64,000 nt of DNA from Micromonospora matsumotoense (GTDB lineage: Bacteria; Actinomycetota; Actinomycetes; Mycobacteriales; Micromonosporaceae), in the NCBI RefSeq assembly GCF_900091525.1, contig NZ_FMCU01000008.1:62001-126000 (forward strand). The letters are read 5' to 3'. The position numbers were made by a program, and so were the translations under genes. Numbering within the stretch: position 1 is the stretch's first letter; each line of letters opens with the position of its first letter. A model generated the notes under the pieces. That model had not been told where the DNA came from. It made no database searches and was given only the letters and a program-made list of their open reading frames with translations. Of the stretch, positions 16,243-25,655 are shown one piece after another.

Positions 16243-16301
16243 GACCCTTCGATAGGCATACACATGCATCGATTATTGGCGTCATGCAGCGAGGAGGGCC
16301 C

Positions 16302-17831
16302 GTGAGCAGCAGCCTGAGGCAGCGAATGAGAGTCAGCAGAATAGCCTTGCCAGCGGCGGTGTTGATGCTGGTCGGGGGTGCCGTGACCGTCCAGTCCATC
16401 ACCCCGGCCGCCGCGGCCGAGACCACGCTGCGCGCCGCCGCCACCAAGGCCGGGTTGTTCTTCGGCACCGCGTCCTCGCCCAACCGGCTCTACCCGATCC
16501 TCGGTCAGGAATTCAGCCAACTGACCCCCGAGAACGACATGAAGCCCGACCGGATCGCCACGTCGAGCGGTGGGCTGCAGAACACCAGCGGCGCGGACCA
16601 ACTGGTCAACCACGCGCAGAGCAACAACATGGTGGTCCGGGGACACACGTTGGTGTGGCACTCGCAGGCCGGCGCGCTCCAGGGTGCCAGCCAGTCCACG
16701 CTGAACACCTTCATCGGCAACGCCATCAACCGCTGGGGCAGCAAGATCGCCTACTGGGACGTGGTCAACGAGTCGCTGGAGGACAACAACACCGGCCGCC
16801 GCCGCAACCAGTGGCCGCACACCATGAACCGGGACGCCAACGGTGACGGTGACTTCTTCGACGCCGGCGACACCGACGTCATCCGGGACTCGTTCATCCG
16901 GGCCAAGCAGGTCGTGCAGGCCGGCGGGTTCTCCACCAAGCTCTGCATCAACGACTACGACGTCGAGGGCCTGACCGTCAAGGGCGGCGGTCCGAACCGC
17001 AAGGCCAACGCGCTGTACGACATCGTCCGCACCTACCGGCAGTACATCGACTGCGTCGGGTTCCAGTCGCACTTCAACGACAACCCGAACAGCATCATCA
17101 CCAACGACCTGCAGGCCAACATCCAGCGCTTCGCCGACCTCGGCGTCGAGGTGCACCTCTCCGAGGTGGACATCGACGACGACCTGAGCAACAACGACAT
17201 CGGCGCGGGCCAGGCGGAGAACTACCGCAAGGTCGTCCGGGCCTGTCTGAACGTCGCGAAGTGCACCGGCATCACGGTCTGGGGCATCTCCGACAGCGAG
17301 TCGTGGCGCTCCTCCGAGCGGGGCCTGCTGTTCACCGGCAGCAACGGCAGTTACCAGAAGAAGGCCGCCTACCACGCGGTCCTCGACGAGCTGAACAAGG
17401 GCCGGGGCAGCACGCCGACGACCCCGCCGCCCACCACGCCGCCGCCCACCACCCCGCCGCCGACCACGCCGCCGCCCACCACGCCGCCGCCGACCACGCC
17501 GCCGCCGACGACCCCGCCGCCGACCACCCCGCCGCCGACCACCGGCTGCACGGCGACGGTCTCGCTGAACTCGTGGACCGGCGGCTTCGTCGCCACCGTA
17601 CGGGTCACCGCCGGCACCGCACCGATCCGCGGCTGGAACGTCCAGCTCACCCTGCCGTCGGGCGCCACGGTGACCAGCGTCTGGAACGCCGACCGCACCG
17701 GCACCAGCGGCAGCGTGCAGTTCAGCAACGTCAACTACAACGGCACGGTCAACGCCGGCCAGTACACGGAGTTCGGTTTCCAGGGCACCGGGGCCACCAG
17801 CGGCCTGACCCCGGTCTGCACCGCCTCCTGA
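16302..17831 (+). CDS. Secreted GH10 endo-beta-1,4-xylanase with CBM2
   Basis: This 509-residue secreted enzyme hydrolyses internal xylan linkages. An Arg-rich n-region and hydrophobic core end at TPAAAAETT, a Sec signal peptide. The GH10 barrel spans about residues 45-365, with acid/base Glu157 in DVVNESL and nucleophile Glu288 in HLSEVDID. A Thr/Pro linker of repeated PTTPP units (about residues 371-414) leads to a CBM2 cellulose-binding module beginning at a Cys, ending VCTAS. GTG 16302 is preferred over ATG 16284 because AGGAGG lies just upstream of it and the protein then starts at the charged n-region. Promoter and palindromes precede it; a 13-bp stem terminator follows. Confidence 0.95.
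   Translation: MSSSLRQRMRVSRIALPAAVLMLVGGAVTVQSITPAAAAETTLRAAATKAGLFFGTASSPNRLYPILGQEFSQLTPENDMKPDRIATSSGGLQNTSGADQLVNHAQSNNMVVRGHTLVWHSQAGALQGASQSTLNTFIGNAINRWGSKIAYWDVVNESLEDNNTGRRRNQWPHTMNRDANGDGDFFDAGDTDVIRDSFIRAKQVVQAGGFSTKLCINDYDVEGLTVKGGGPNRKANALYDIVRTYRQYIDCVGFQSHFNDNPNSIITNDLQANIQRFADLGVEVHLSEVDIDDDLSNNDIGAGQAENYRKVVRACLNVAKCTGITVWGISDSESWRSSERGLLFTGSNGSYQKKAAYHAVLDELNKGRGSTPTTPPPTTPPPTTPPPTTPPPTTPPPTTPPPTTPPPTTPPPTTGCTATVSLNSWTGGFVATVRVTAGTAPIRGWNVQLTLPSGATVTSVWNADRTGTSGSVQFSNVNYNGTVNAGQYTEFGFQGTGATSGLTPVCTAS
17412..17542 (+). repeat. Tandem repeat encoding the xylanase Thr/Pro linker
   Basis: About eight to nine 15-base units encode PTTPP. The units differ mainly in synonymous third positions, which argues for selection on the linker peptide. 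Copy number is likely to vary between strains. Confidence 0.8.
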
Positions 17832-17838
17832 GCACCGA

Positions 17839-17875
17839 CTGTCCTGGACGGGCGCGGGTCGTCCGTCCAGGACAG
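17839..17875. terminator. Bidirectional terminator between xylanase and FAD-oxidoreductase genes
   Basis: Perfect 13-bp arms (CTGTCCTGGACGG at 17839-17851 and its complement at 17863-17875) flank an 11-base loop, 8 bases after the xylanase stop. The remaining spacer to 18087 holds no other feature I can support. Confidence 0.8.
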
Positions 17876-18087
17876 GTCAGGGACCGGCCCTGACCCGTGT
17901 CGTCGGCCACGGCGACGCGGGTCGGCCGGTCCCGCTTCGCGTTCCCCGGCCGGCGGGCCGTCAGCCGAGTCGGGGGCGCGCGGCCGGGCTGCGGCACCCC
18001 GCCCACGGCCCGTCGGTACGGCGTCCGCCAGGTAGGCCCGCGCCGGGCCGACCGTCCGACTGCCGCCGCCCGACGACACCCGGACCG

Positions 18088-19722
18088 TCAACTCGGCAGG
18101 GTGTCGCCCCCCACCGGCCCCGGGGCGACTGCCGTGGCCGTCGGCCAGCGCAGGTCGACCCCCCGCCGCGTCAGCGCGGACTGGAAGTCCTCAAGGGCCT
18201 TGGCACTGTCGCGGACCCCGTGCGGCGAGGTCTGCCGGTCCAGGCAGTAGGCGGCCAGCGCGCCGGCGGCCTCACCGATCGACCACTCGGCCGGGTGCAC
18301 CCGGTAACAGCCGTTGGTGATGTGGGTGGTGCCGACGGCCTTGCCGGCGGCGATCACGTTGGTGACCCGCTCGGGCAGCAACGCGCCGAGCGGGATCTCG
18401 AACGGGTGCGCCGCCACGTCGAGGTAACCGTCGCCGCCGGTCGTCGGGTGCAGATCGATGCGGTAGTGACCGGTGCCGACCGTGTCGGGATAGCCGACCG
18501 CACCGGCGGCGCCGCGTACCGCGACCGACAGGTCCTGCTCGGTGGGCGTGGTCACCGCCACCAGCCGGCGGGCCTCCCGGATGTACGGTGCCTGCGCGAA
18601 GCCGTCCGCGGTGCCGGTCACGTCGGGGCGCAGCCGCAGACCGGGAAAGCCGGTGCCGCCATCCGGGCGGGGCGCCTCGGTCTGCATCCAGTACAGGAAC
18701 GCGTGGCTGACCTCCTTGGCCCGCCGGACGTGCCGCGCGGCGTCCGGTACGTCGAACAACGGCCCGTCCAGGTAGTCGGTCATCGGCCAGTTGACCAGCG
18801 TCACGTCACTGCGGAACAGGCCGGGCCGGAACGCCTGCCGGTCGAGGATCCGCCGGTACGTCCACAACTCCGGCGCGATCAGCCCCTCCTCCATCGACGC
18901 CGCCGTGGAGCGTGGGTTGGGGAGGAACCGGCCGGTGACCGGTCGGCCGGTCCGCGGATCGGGATAGGTCCAGCTGAACAGCGGGCCCGGCCAGCCGGGT
19001 GCGGTCCGGGTCCGCCAGTGGTCGTAGTCCGCCGGCCGGTCCACGGTGTGGTCGCCGTCGACGTGTTCGAGGGCGAAACAGACCGTGGCCGCCTGCATGT
19101 TCAGCGGTGCGGGCCGGTCCGGAGCGCTCGGTTCGCCGGTCTGTGCCTGCGACTCGGTGCCGGTGCGGTGCTCGATGCCGGCCAGGGCCAGCAGCTCACC
19201 GGTCTCGCTCGCCTCCAGGACCAGGCTGGCGCCGAGGTGGCGGACCGTGCCGTCGGCGAGTCGGACGGCCAGGGCGGTCACCGTGTCCCCGTCGGTCCAG
19301 GCCCGTTCGACCTGCGCCCGGGTGTGCACGGTGAGCCGCCCGGCCGCGCGCCAGGGGGCGATCATGGCCTGGAGCACGGCGAGTGCCACCCGGGGTTCGT
19401 GACACAGCGGGCTGACCCAACCGTTGCCCGGGTTGAGCGGTCGGGCGGACCCGTCGGACGCCAGCGGATACCAGCTCCGGTAGTGGTCGCGCACCGCCTG
19501 CCGGAACCGGCGGTAGCTGGCCGTCGAGCCGTGTGTCTCGATCCAGGGGTGCTCGTCCGGCGGCACCGCCTGCGAGGTGAGCTGCCCGCCGATCCACCCG
19601 TACGGCTCGACGACGGTGACCCGGGCGCCGCCCTCGCAGGCGGCCAGCGCGGCGGCGATCCCGCCCACGCCCCCGCCGACGACCAGGACGTCGGTGTGCT
19701 GCTCGGCCGTGGTGGTGGGCAT
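18088..19722 (-). CDS. FAD-dependent oxidoreductase (FAD_oxidored/PF12831-like)
   Basis: The 544-residue flavoprotein has an N-terminal Rossmann fold VLVVGGGVGGIAAALAACEG, then WIGGQLTSQAVPPDEHPWIE, a segment seen in FAD-dependent oxidoreductases often found with carbohydrate catabolism. The C-terminus carries NVIAAGKAVGTTHITNGCYR and the helix EWSIGEAAGALAAYCL. It is the last gene of the amino-sugar operon; its ATG and the GntR stop share one base (TGATG). The physiological substrate is not known. Oxidation of a sugar or sialic-acid derivative would suit the neighbours, but this is inference. Confidence 0.85.
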   Translation of the reverse strand: MPTTTAEQHTDVLVVGGGVGGIAAALAACEGGARVTVVEPYGWIGGQLTSQAVPPDEHPWIETHGSTASYRRFRQAVRDHYRSWYPLASDGSARPLNPGNGWVSPLCHEPRVALAVLQAMIAPWRAAGRLTVHTRAQVERAWTDGDTVTALAVRLADGTVRHLGASLVLEASETGELLALAGIEHRTGTESQAQTGEPSAPDRPAPLNMQAATVCFALEHVDGDHTVDRPADYDHWRTRTAPGWPGPLFSWTYPDPRTGRPVTGRFLPNPRSTAASMEEGLIAPELWTYRRILDRQAFRPGLFRSDVTLVNWPMTDYLDGPLFDVPDAARHVRRAKEVSHAFLYWMQTEAPRPDGGTGFPGLRLRPDVTGTADGFAQAPYIREARRLVAVTTPTEQDLSVAVRGAAGAVGYPDTVGTGHYRIDLHPTTGGDGYLDVAAHPFEIPLGALLPERVTNVIAAGKAVGTTHITNGCYRVHPAEWSIGEAAGALAAYCLDRQTSPHGVRDSAKALEDFQSALTRRGVDLRWPTATAVAPGPVGGDTLPS

Positions 19723-20429
19723 CAGTCGGCCTCGCCTCGTCGTGCGGTCAGGGAGAAGTGGTAGCGGTCGCCCCGGTAGAGCGACACCGCGCGTTCGACG
19801 GCCCGGCCGCGTCCGTCGTAGCCGATCCGGCGTACCTCCAGCAGGGCCGCCGAGGGCGGGATCTCCAGCAGTTCGCACTGCCGCCGGGACGGTACGACGG
19901 CGGCGATCATCTGCTGGGCCACGGTGACCTGGATGTGGTATCGGTCCTTCATGGTCTCGTAGAGCCCGTTGTCGAGGTTCTCCACGAGCAGCCCGGGGAA
20001 CAGGTCGGCCGGCAGGTGCACCTCTTCCAGGCACATCGGCGAGCCGTCGGCCAGCCGCAGCCGCTCCACCCGGTAGAGCAGTGACCCCTCGGGCAGGCCG
20101 AGGTCGGTGGCTGCCGCGTCGCGGGCGACCATCGCGTCCGCCTCGATCAACTTGCTGCTCGGGAGCAGGCCACGGGCCAGCATGTCCTCGGTGAACCCGC
20201 TGAGACTGGTGCCCTTGGCGATCCGGGTGTCGGAGACGAAGGTGCCCTGGCCACGGATGGTGTAGACCAGGCCGGCGTCGAGCAGTTCGCGCAGCGCCTG
20301 GCGCAGTGTCGTCCGGCTGACGCCCAACTCCTCGGCGAGGTCCCGCTCGCGGGGCAGCGCCGAGTGCGCCGGCAGGCCCGCGACGCGGTGCCGGAGTTCG
20401 GTACGGATCTGGCTCAGTTTGGTGGTCAT
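19722..20429 (-). CDS. GntR/HutC-family transcriptional regulator
   Basis: The 235-residue protein has an N-terminal winged helix (LPRERDLAEELGVSRTTLRQ) and a C-terminal UTRA effector domain (LYRVERLRLADGSPMCLEEV, ALLEVRRIGYDGRGRAVERA). UTRA regulators such as DasR, NagR and NanR-like proteins sense phosphorylated amino sugars. Being inside the operon it probably represses its own transcription from the palindromic sites at 28563-28599. Starts and stops overlap its neighbours by one base on both sides. Confidence 0.93.
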   Translation of the reverse strand: MTTKLSQIRTELRHRVAGLPAHSALPRERDLAEELGVSRTTLRQALRELLDAGLVYTIRGQGTFVSDTRIAKGTSLSGFTEDMLARGLLPSSKLIEADAMVARDAAATDLGLPEGSLLYRVERLRLADGSPMCLEEVHLPADLFPGLLVENLDNGLYETMKDRYHIQVTVAQQMIAAVVPSRRQCELLEIPPSAALLEVRRIGYDGRGRAVERAVSLYRGDRYHFSLTARRGEAD

Positions 20430-21112
20430 CACGAATCCAACCGGGGATGCGGGCAGGCCTGCGCGAACCTGCGCGTGGTGTTGACCGGGTCCGAGATGGC
20501 GGTGCCGACGACGACTGCCCACGCGCCCTCGTCGAACGCCGCCGAGACCTGGGTACGGGTACGGTATCGCCCCTCCGCGATGACCGGAACGGGACAATGT
20601 CGACTGAGCCTGCCCACCAGGGCGACGTCCGGCCCGTCCGGCACCGGGCCGGCGGTGTAGCCGGACAGCGTCGTGCCGACCAGGTCGGCGCCGGCATCGA
20701 CCGCGGCCAGGGCGGCATCCAGGGTGTCGACGTCAGCCATGAACAGGGCTCCGCCGGTGTGGGCCGCCGCGACGAGGTCGGCCAGTTTCTCCCCGCCGGG
20801 CCGGGGTCGACCGGTGGCGTCGGCCGCGACGATCTGCGCCCCGGCCCGGGTCAGTGCGGTCACGTCGGCCTCGCCCGGGGTGATGTAGACCGGGCTGCCG
20901 GGGGTGCTCCGCTTGACCAGTCCGACCACCGGCACCCCCAGGTCGACCATGCCCCGCACGTGGGCCACTCCCTGGCCCCGCAGCCCGGCGGCACCGCCGA
21001 GCACGGCCGCAGCCGCCATCGCCATCATGTGCCCGGTGTCCGTGAACGGACTACGGTCCTGGGCCTGGCACGAGACGACCAGGCGTCCACGGATGGCGTC
21101 GGCCACGTTCAT
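20429..21112 (-). CDS. nanE: N-acetylmannosamine-6-phosphate 2-epimerase
   Basis: The 227-residue TIM-barrel enzyme should convert ManNAc-6-phosphate to GlcNAc-6-phosphate. Typical NanE segments are present: RLVVSCQAQDRSPF at the start, VVGLVKRSTPGSPVYITP, ADVDTLDAALAAVDAGAD, VGTTLSGYT, and CPVPVIAEGRYRTRTQVSAA. The VKR and DVDT-like motifs include the catalytic Lys and Glu/Asp neighbourhood. Its four-base overlap with the kinase gene fits a sequential kinase-epimerase step. NanA lyase, NagA and NagB are not in this operon. Confidence 0.9.
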   Translation of the reverse strand: MNVADAIRGRLVVSCQAQDRSPFTDTGHMMAMAAAAVLGGAAGLRGQGVAHVRGMVDLGVPVVGLVKRSTPGSPVYITPGEADVTALTRAGAQIVAADATGRPRPGGEKLADLVAAAHTGGALFMADVDTLDAALAAVDAGADLVGTTLSGYTAGPVPDGPDVALVGRLSRHCPVPVIAEGRYRTRTQVSAAFDEGAWAVVVGTAISDPVNTTRRFAQACPHPRLDS

Positions 21113-22074
21113 CGGTGTTCTGCCTTTGCTTCGATGTCGATCTGGACGATGAGTCCGGTGAACGGGAAAGGGACGCCCGGCCCGTCGGTCAGGGCCAGCG
21201 CGCCGGCGAGCGGGTCCCCGGCGGCCGGTGCCGGCCGGGCGGCAGGGGCACCGGCGCGTAGGCCCGCGGTGAACGACGGCCACAGCAGATCCTCGGCGCG
21301 GAAGACCCCGCCGGTCCCGGCGACCGGCACCGGGGTCGTTTCGAGCCCGACCCGGTGCAGCGCCCCGACCGCCGACTCGGCGAGCAGTTCGCCGGCCCGG
21401 CACCAGATCCGTCGGGCACCGTCGTCACCCGCGCGGGCCAGTTCGGCGACCGTGCCGGCGAACCCCGCGATCCGTTCCGGGGTGGGTGGGTCGGCACGCC
21501 AACGGGCCGGCAGCGTCTCGACCGGGCCCCAGGCGGCGGTCACCGCGTCGGCCAGTGGGCCGGGTACGCCCCGGTCCCGGTCCCGCAGGGCGAGCCGGAT
21601 CGCGGCACGGCCGATCCAGTGGCCCGACCCCCGGTCGCCGAGGTCGGCACCCCACCCGTCGGCGCGGGCGGTACGGCCCGTGGCATCGGCCGCGAGGACC
21701 ACCGTCCCGGTGCCGGCGGCCACGACCGCGCCGGGGACCGGACCGAGCGCACCCAGGTACGCGGTCACGCTGTCGTCGGTGACCCGCAGGCGGCCGTGCC
21801 GGCCCAGGGCACGCAGCCGGGCTGCCAGTGCGCCGACTGCCGGCGGCTGGCCGTTGAGGCCGGTCATGCCGACCCCGACCAGCACCGGGGCGTCGGGCAC
21901 CGGGCCCAGGTCGGCCAGCGCGCCGGCCACCGCGTCGGCGATCCGGGCGTCGGGGTCCCCGGTCCAGAAACCCGGGGCAGCGGCGTGTCCGGTGGAGCGG
22001 CCGTGCCGGGCCACCGCGCGGCAGCCGCCCTGGCCGAGGTCGACGCCGACCCGTACGGGGTCGGTGCCGCTCAT
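21109..22074 (-). CDS. BadF/BadG-type N-acetylhexosamine kinase
   Basis: The 321-residue ASKHA-fold kinase shows PHOSPHATE-1 GVDLGQGGCRAVARHG, ADENOSINE-like VVAAGTGTVVLAADATG with GWGADLGDRGSGHWIGR, and a second ATP segment VPVAGTGGVFRAEDLLW. It resembles N-acetylglucosamine kinases of the BadF/BadG/BcrA/BcrD group. Paired with NanE it would phosphorylate ManNAc or GlcNAc at O-6. ATG 22074 overlaps the upstream OppF stop, and the stop overlaps nanE. Confidence 0.85.
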   Translation of the reverse strand: MSGTDPVRVGVDLGQGGCRAVARHGRSTGHAAAPGFWTGDPDARIADAVAGALADLGPVPDAPVLVGVGMTGLNGQPPAVGALAARLRALGRHGRLRVTDDSVTAYLGALGPVPGAVVAAGTGTVVLAADATGRTARADGWGADLGDRGSGHWIGRAAIRLALRDRDRGVPGPLADAVTAAWGPVETLPARWRADPPTPERIAGFAGTVAELARAGDDGARRIWCRAGELLAESAVGALHRVGLETTPVPVAGTGGVFRAEDLLWPSFTAGLRAGAPAARPAPAAGDPLAGALALTDGPGVPFPFTGLIVQIDIEAKAEHR

Positions 22075-23093
22075 CGGGTCACCGCCGTGACCGGTGGCCC
22101 GCCGTCGGCCAGGCTGGACTCGGCGTAGTGGCAGGCGACCTCGCGCCCGGCGACCGTGCGTAGTTCCGGTTCGACCTCGGCGCAACGCGGCTGGGCGAGC
22201 CCGCACCGGGTCCGGAACCGGCAACCGGACGGCGGCGAGGCCGGCGACGGCACCTCACCGGTGAGCAGGATCCGCTCGGCCGGTGGCGACGCCCAGGGGC
22301 GGGGCACCGGGGCCGCCGAGATCAGCGCCCGGGTGTACGGGTGGGCCGGGGCCCCGTACACCGTCGCGGCCGGTCCGGTCTCCACGATCCGGCCCAGGTA
22401 CATCACCGCGAGGTCGTCGCTGATGTGCCGGACGACCGACAGGTCGTGCGCGATGAACAGGTAGCCCAGGCCCAGCTCCGCGCGCAGGTCGGCGAGCAGG
22501 TTGAGGGTCTGCGCCTGGACCGACACGTCCAGCGCGCTCACCGGCTCGTCGCAGACCAGGATCCGCGGCGACATGGCCAGGGCACGGGCGATGCCGACCC
22601 GCTGGCGTTGGCCGCCGGACAACTGGTGCGGATAGCGGTCGGCCAGTTCGGCGGCGAGCCCGACCCGGGCCAGCAGCTCGGCCGTCCGGTCCGTCCACTG
22701 GTCGCGCGGCACCTGACCGCGGTGCACCCGCCAGCCCTCGGTGACGATGAAGGACACCTTCTTGCGCGGGTTCAGCGACGAGTACGGGTCCTGGTAGACC
22801 ATCTGGATCTGGGTGGTCAACCGGCGTCGGCGGGCCGCGTCGGCGTCGTCGACCCGCTCGCCGGCGTACCAGATCTCGCCACCGGTCGGTCGGCGCAGGC
22901 CGACGATGGCCCGGGCCAGGGTCGACTTGCCGCAGCCGGACTCACCGACCAGCCCCAGGGTGCGGCCGGCGGTGACGGTCAGGCTGAGCCGTTCCACGGC
23001 GTGCACCTCCGCCGCCCGGCGCAGCAGGCCGCCCCGGACCGGATAGCTGACCCGTAGCTGTCTGACCTCAAGCCGCGCCTCGGACGTCGACAC
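22071..23093 (-). CDS. Oligopeptide/nickel-type ABC transporter ATP-binding protein (OppF/DppF-like)
   Basis: The 340-residue ATPase has Walker A GLVGESGCGKSTLARAI, signature LSGGQRQRVGIARALAM, Walker B ILVCDEPVSALDVS and switch His in FIAHDLSVVRHI. The C-terminal oligopeptide-transporter extension includes a Cys cluster (GCRFRTRCGLAQPRCAEVEP) common to this family. GTG 23093 overlaps the OppD gene by 26 bases. With the other four transporter genes it forms a complete importer within the amino-sugar operon. Confidence 0.94.
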   Translation of the reverse strand: MSTSEARLEVRQLRVSYPVRGGLLRRAAEVHAVERLSLTVTAGRTLGLVGESGCGKSTLARAIVGLRRPTGGEIWYAGERVDDADAARRRRLTTQIQMVYQDPYSSLNPRKKVSFIVTEGWRVHRGQVPRDQWTDRTAELLARVGLAAELADRYPHQLSGGQRQRVGIARALAMSPRILVCDEPVSALDVSVQAQTLNLLADLRAELGLGYLFIAHDLSVVRHISDDLAVMYLGRIVETGPAATVYGAPAHPYTRALISAAPVPRPWASPPAERILLTGEVPSPASPPSGCRFRTRCGLAQPRCAEVEPELRTVAGREVACHYAESSLADGGPPVTAVTR

Positions 23094-24090
23094 CGGCCAT
23101 CACCTCCTCGGCGTAGTGGCAGGCCGCCTCGTGGCCGGTGGCGACGACCCGCAGCACCGGCCGGTCGGTGCGGCAGGCCGCCCGGGCGACGGGGCACCGT
23201 GGGTGGAACGGGCAGCCGGCTGGCGTCGCCAGGGGCGAGGGCGGCATCCCCTCGATCGGCGTCAGCCGCTCGCCGGGGCGGTCCGGTGCGGGGACCGAGG
23301 CCATCAACCCCCGGGTGTACGGGTGGGCCGGGGCGTCGTACACGGTGCGCAGCGGACCCGACTCGACGACCGTGCCGGCGTACATGACCGCGACCCGGTC
23401 GGCCACGTCGGCGACCACCCCGAGGTCGTGGGTGATGAGGATCATCGCCATCCCGTCGGCCTCGCGCAGTTCGCGCAGCAGGTCCATGATCTGCGCCTGG
23501 ACGGTCACGTCCAGCGCGGTGGTCGGCTCGTCGGCGATGAGCAGCCGGGGCCGCAGCGCGAGGGCCATCGCGATCACCACCCGTTGCCGCATCCCGCCGG
23601 AGAACTGGTGCGGGTAGTCGTGTGCCCGGCGGGCCGCGTTCGGGATGCCGACCCGCTCCAGGCCGGCGACCGCGCGCCGCCACGCCTCCCGGCGCGAGGT
23701 GCGCTGCCGGACCCGGAACAGTTCGGCGATCTGCTGGCCGACCCGGACGACCGGGTTGAGCGCGGTCAACGAGTCCTGGAAGACCATCGCCATCTCGGTG
23801 GCGGACAACTCGCGGGTACGCCGTACCGGCAGCGCGGACAGCTCCTCGCCGTCGTACCGGATGGTGCCGCGTTCGATCGTCGCGCTGTGCCGGGGCAGCA
23901 GCGCCATCACCGCGCGGACGGTGACCGACTTGCCGGACCCGGACTCCCCCAGGATGGCCAGTGTCTCGCCCGCGCCGACCTGGAACGAGACACCGTTGAG
24001 CGCACGGTAGGTGCCGAGCGGGCCGTCGAACGAGACGACGAGATCGTCGACCGTCAGCAGTGGATGCGGGGCGTGCGGTGGTGCCACCAT
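23068..24090 (-). CDS. Oligopeptide/nickel-type ABC transporter ATP-binding protein (OppD/DppD-like)
   Basis: The 340-residue ATPase carries Walker A AILGESGSGKSVTVRAV, Q-loop MVFQDSLTALNPV, signature FSGGMRQRVVIAMALAL, Walker B LLIADEPTTALDVT and switch His LITHDLGVVADV, plus the OppD C-terminal Cys segment CPFHPRCPVARAACRTDRP. ATG 24090 has GGAGG six bases upstream. It pairs with the OppF-like protein as a heterodimer. Confidence 0.94.
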   Translation of the reverse strand: MVAPPHAPHPLLTVDDLVVSFDGPLGTYRALNGVSFQVGAGETLAILGESGSGKSVTVRAVMALLPRHSATIERGTIRYDGEELSALPVRRTRELSATEMAMVFQDSLTALNPVVRVGQQIAELFRVRQRTSRREAWRRAVAGLERVGIPNAARRAHDYPHQFSGGMRQRVVIAMALALRPRLLIADEPTTALDVTVQAQIMDLLRELREADGMAMILITHDLGVVADVADRVAVMYAGTVVESGPLRTVYDAPAHPYTRGLMASVPAPDRPGERLTPIEGMPPSPLATPAGCPFHPRCPVARAACRTDRPVLRVVATGHEAACHYAEEVMAGVDVRGAA

Positions 24091-24116
24091 CGGGTCCTCC
24101 GGGTCCGGTTCTCGGG

Positions 24117-25634
24117 TCAGCGCAGCGAGACGCCGGCGAAGTCCGGCAGGTCGTTCGGGGTCGGGGTGAATCCCTCGACGCCCTTGCGCAGCACGACGTT
24201 GCCGTTGAGGTCGAGCGGGAAGATGCCCACCGCGTCGTCCCAGACGATCTTTCCGGCCTGGGCGTACAGCGCGGCCCGCTTGTCCTGGTCGAGTTCCGCC
24301 CGGGCGGCCAGCAGGATGCGGTCCAGTTCCGGGTTGGCGTAGCCGTTGCGCTTGGCGGTCGACAGGTAGAGCCGGGCCAGGGTGAAGTCGGCGTCGCCGG
24401 TGACCGTGCTACCGGTCGTCATCGTGCTGTCCCAGTCGAGCTTGAGCAGCTTGTCCAGCCAGGTGGCCCGTTCCAGCTCCTGGGGCTTGACCACGATACC
24501 GACCTTGGCCCAGTCGCTGATCATCGCGTCGGCGAAGGAGTTTCCGTTGGTGCAGCAGCCGCTGCTCCACATCATGGTGGTGCTGAACCCGTTCGGGTAG
24601 CCGGCCTCGGTGAGCAGTTGGCGGGCCTTGGCCGGGTCGTAGGCGTACGGGTTCTGGCTGGCGGAACCGAAGATGGCCGCCGGCAGCGGGCCGGTGGCCG
24701 GGGCTCCGGCCTGGTCGAACAGCGACTTGCTGATCTTGGCGAAGTCGACCGCGTGCCACATGGCCTGCCGGACCCGGGCGTCGGTGAACGGCTTGCGGGA
24801 ACTGTTGAACCAGATGTAGTAGTTGGCGTACGTCGGGAACGACGTGACGGTCAGGTCGCCGTTGCCCCGCAGCCCGGTCAACTGGTCCGGTGGCAACCCC
24901 CAGGTCACGTCGATCTCGTTGTTCGCCAACGCCGTCACCCGGCCGGACACCTCGGGGATGTAGCGGTACGAGATGCCGGCCAGCGTGGGCTGCTCCCCCC
25001 GGTACTTCTCGTTGCGGACCAGGCTTACGGCCTGACCGGCGGTGAACGACGAGACCTTGAACGGCCCGGTGCCGTACGGGGCGTCGAAGAACGCGCTGTC
25101 GGCGACCTTGGCGGCCGGGGCGATCCAGAGCAGGGTGAGGTTGCTCAGCACGGTGCCGAGTTGGCTCTTGGTGTGGATGGTCAGGGTGCGCTCGTCGGGG
25201 GTACGGATCTCGTCGACGGTGGCCCACAGCCCGGCCAGCGGCCCCTTGCCGTCGATCAGCGCCTGGAGGGATGCCTTGGCGTCGGCGCTGGTCATCGGCG
25301 TCCCGTCGGCGAACGTGACATCGCTTCGCAGCACGAACTGCCAGGTCAGCGGGTCGGGGTTGGTCCAGCTCTCGGCGAGCTTCGGGGCGATCCTGCCGTC
25401 GTCGCGCACCACCAGGGTCTCGAAGACCTCCTGGACGACGGTCAGGGTGGGCTGGTCGGCCGAGTTCGCGGCGAACGGGTTCAGCGAGACCACCGGGGTC
25501 GGGTTGGCTACCCGCAGGGTGGTGGCGCCGTCGCCGCCGCTACCGGCCCGGTCGTCGGTGCCGAAGGAACAGGCGGTCAGTCCGAGTACGCCGGCGAGGG
25601 CCAGCGCACCGATTCGGGTGGTCGGAGGTCTCAT
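24117..25634 (-). CDS. ABC transporter substrate-binding lipoprotein (SBP family 5)
   Basis: The 505-residue lipoprotein has the lipobox LTAC at Cys22, followed by a Ser/Gly-rich tether. Family-5 landmarks follow: PVVSLNPFAANSADQPT, ESWTNPDPLTWQFVLRSDVT, FADGTPMTSADA, PYGTGPFKVSSFTAG and NSSRKPFTDARVRQAMWHAV. These proteins bind peptides, but also nickel, opines, plant sugars and, in some bacteria, sialic acid. The operon context argues for an amino sugar or glycoside ligand. Confidence 0.93.
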   Translation of the reverse strand: MRPPTTRIGALALAGVLGLTACSFGTDDRAGSGGDGATTLRVANPTPVVSLNPFAANSADQPTLTVVQEVFETLVVRDDGRIAPKLAESWTNPDPLTWQFVLRSDVTFADGTPMTSADAKASLQALIDGKGPLAGLWATVDEIRTPDERTLTIHTKSQLGTVLSNLTLLWIAPAAKVADSAFFDAPYGTGPFKVSSFTAGQAVSLVRNEKYRGEQPTLAGISYRYIPEVSGRVTALANNEIDVTWGLPPDQLTGLRGNGDLTVTSFPTYANYYIWFNSSRKPFTDARVRQAMWHAVDFAKISKSLFDQAGAPATGPLPAAIFGSASQNPYAYDPAKARQLLTEAGYPNGFSTTMMWSSGCCTNGNSFADAMISDWAKVGIVVKPQELERATWLDKLLKLDWDSTMTTGSTVTGDADFTLARLYLSTAKRNGYANPELDRILLAARAELDQDKRAALYAQAGKIVWDDAVGIFPLDLNGNVVLRKGVEGFTPTPNDLPDFAGVSLR

Positions 25635-25655
25635 GTCTTCCCATTTCGCTGACGG

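Noticed and set aside
15845..16301. Rifamycin-associated element upstream of rox
   Set aside because: I looked for the roughly 19-bp inverted repeat known to precede rifamycin-inactivating genes in actinomycetes and did not find a convincing copy.
17412..17542. Regular 15-base repeats as a CRISPR array
   Set aside because: There are no spacers. The repeats are in frame and encode the Thr/Pro linker of the xylanase.
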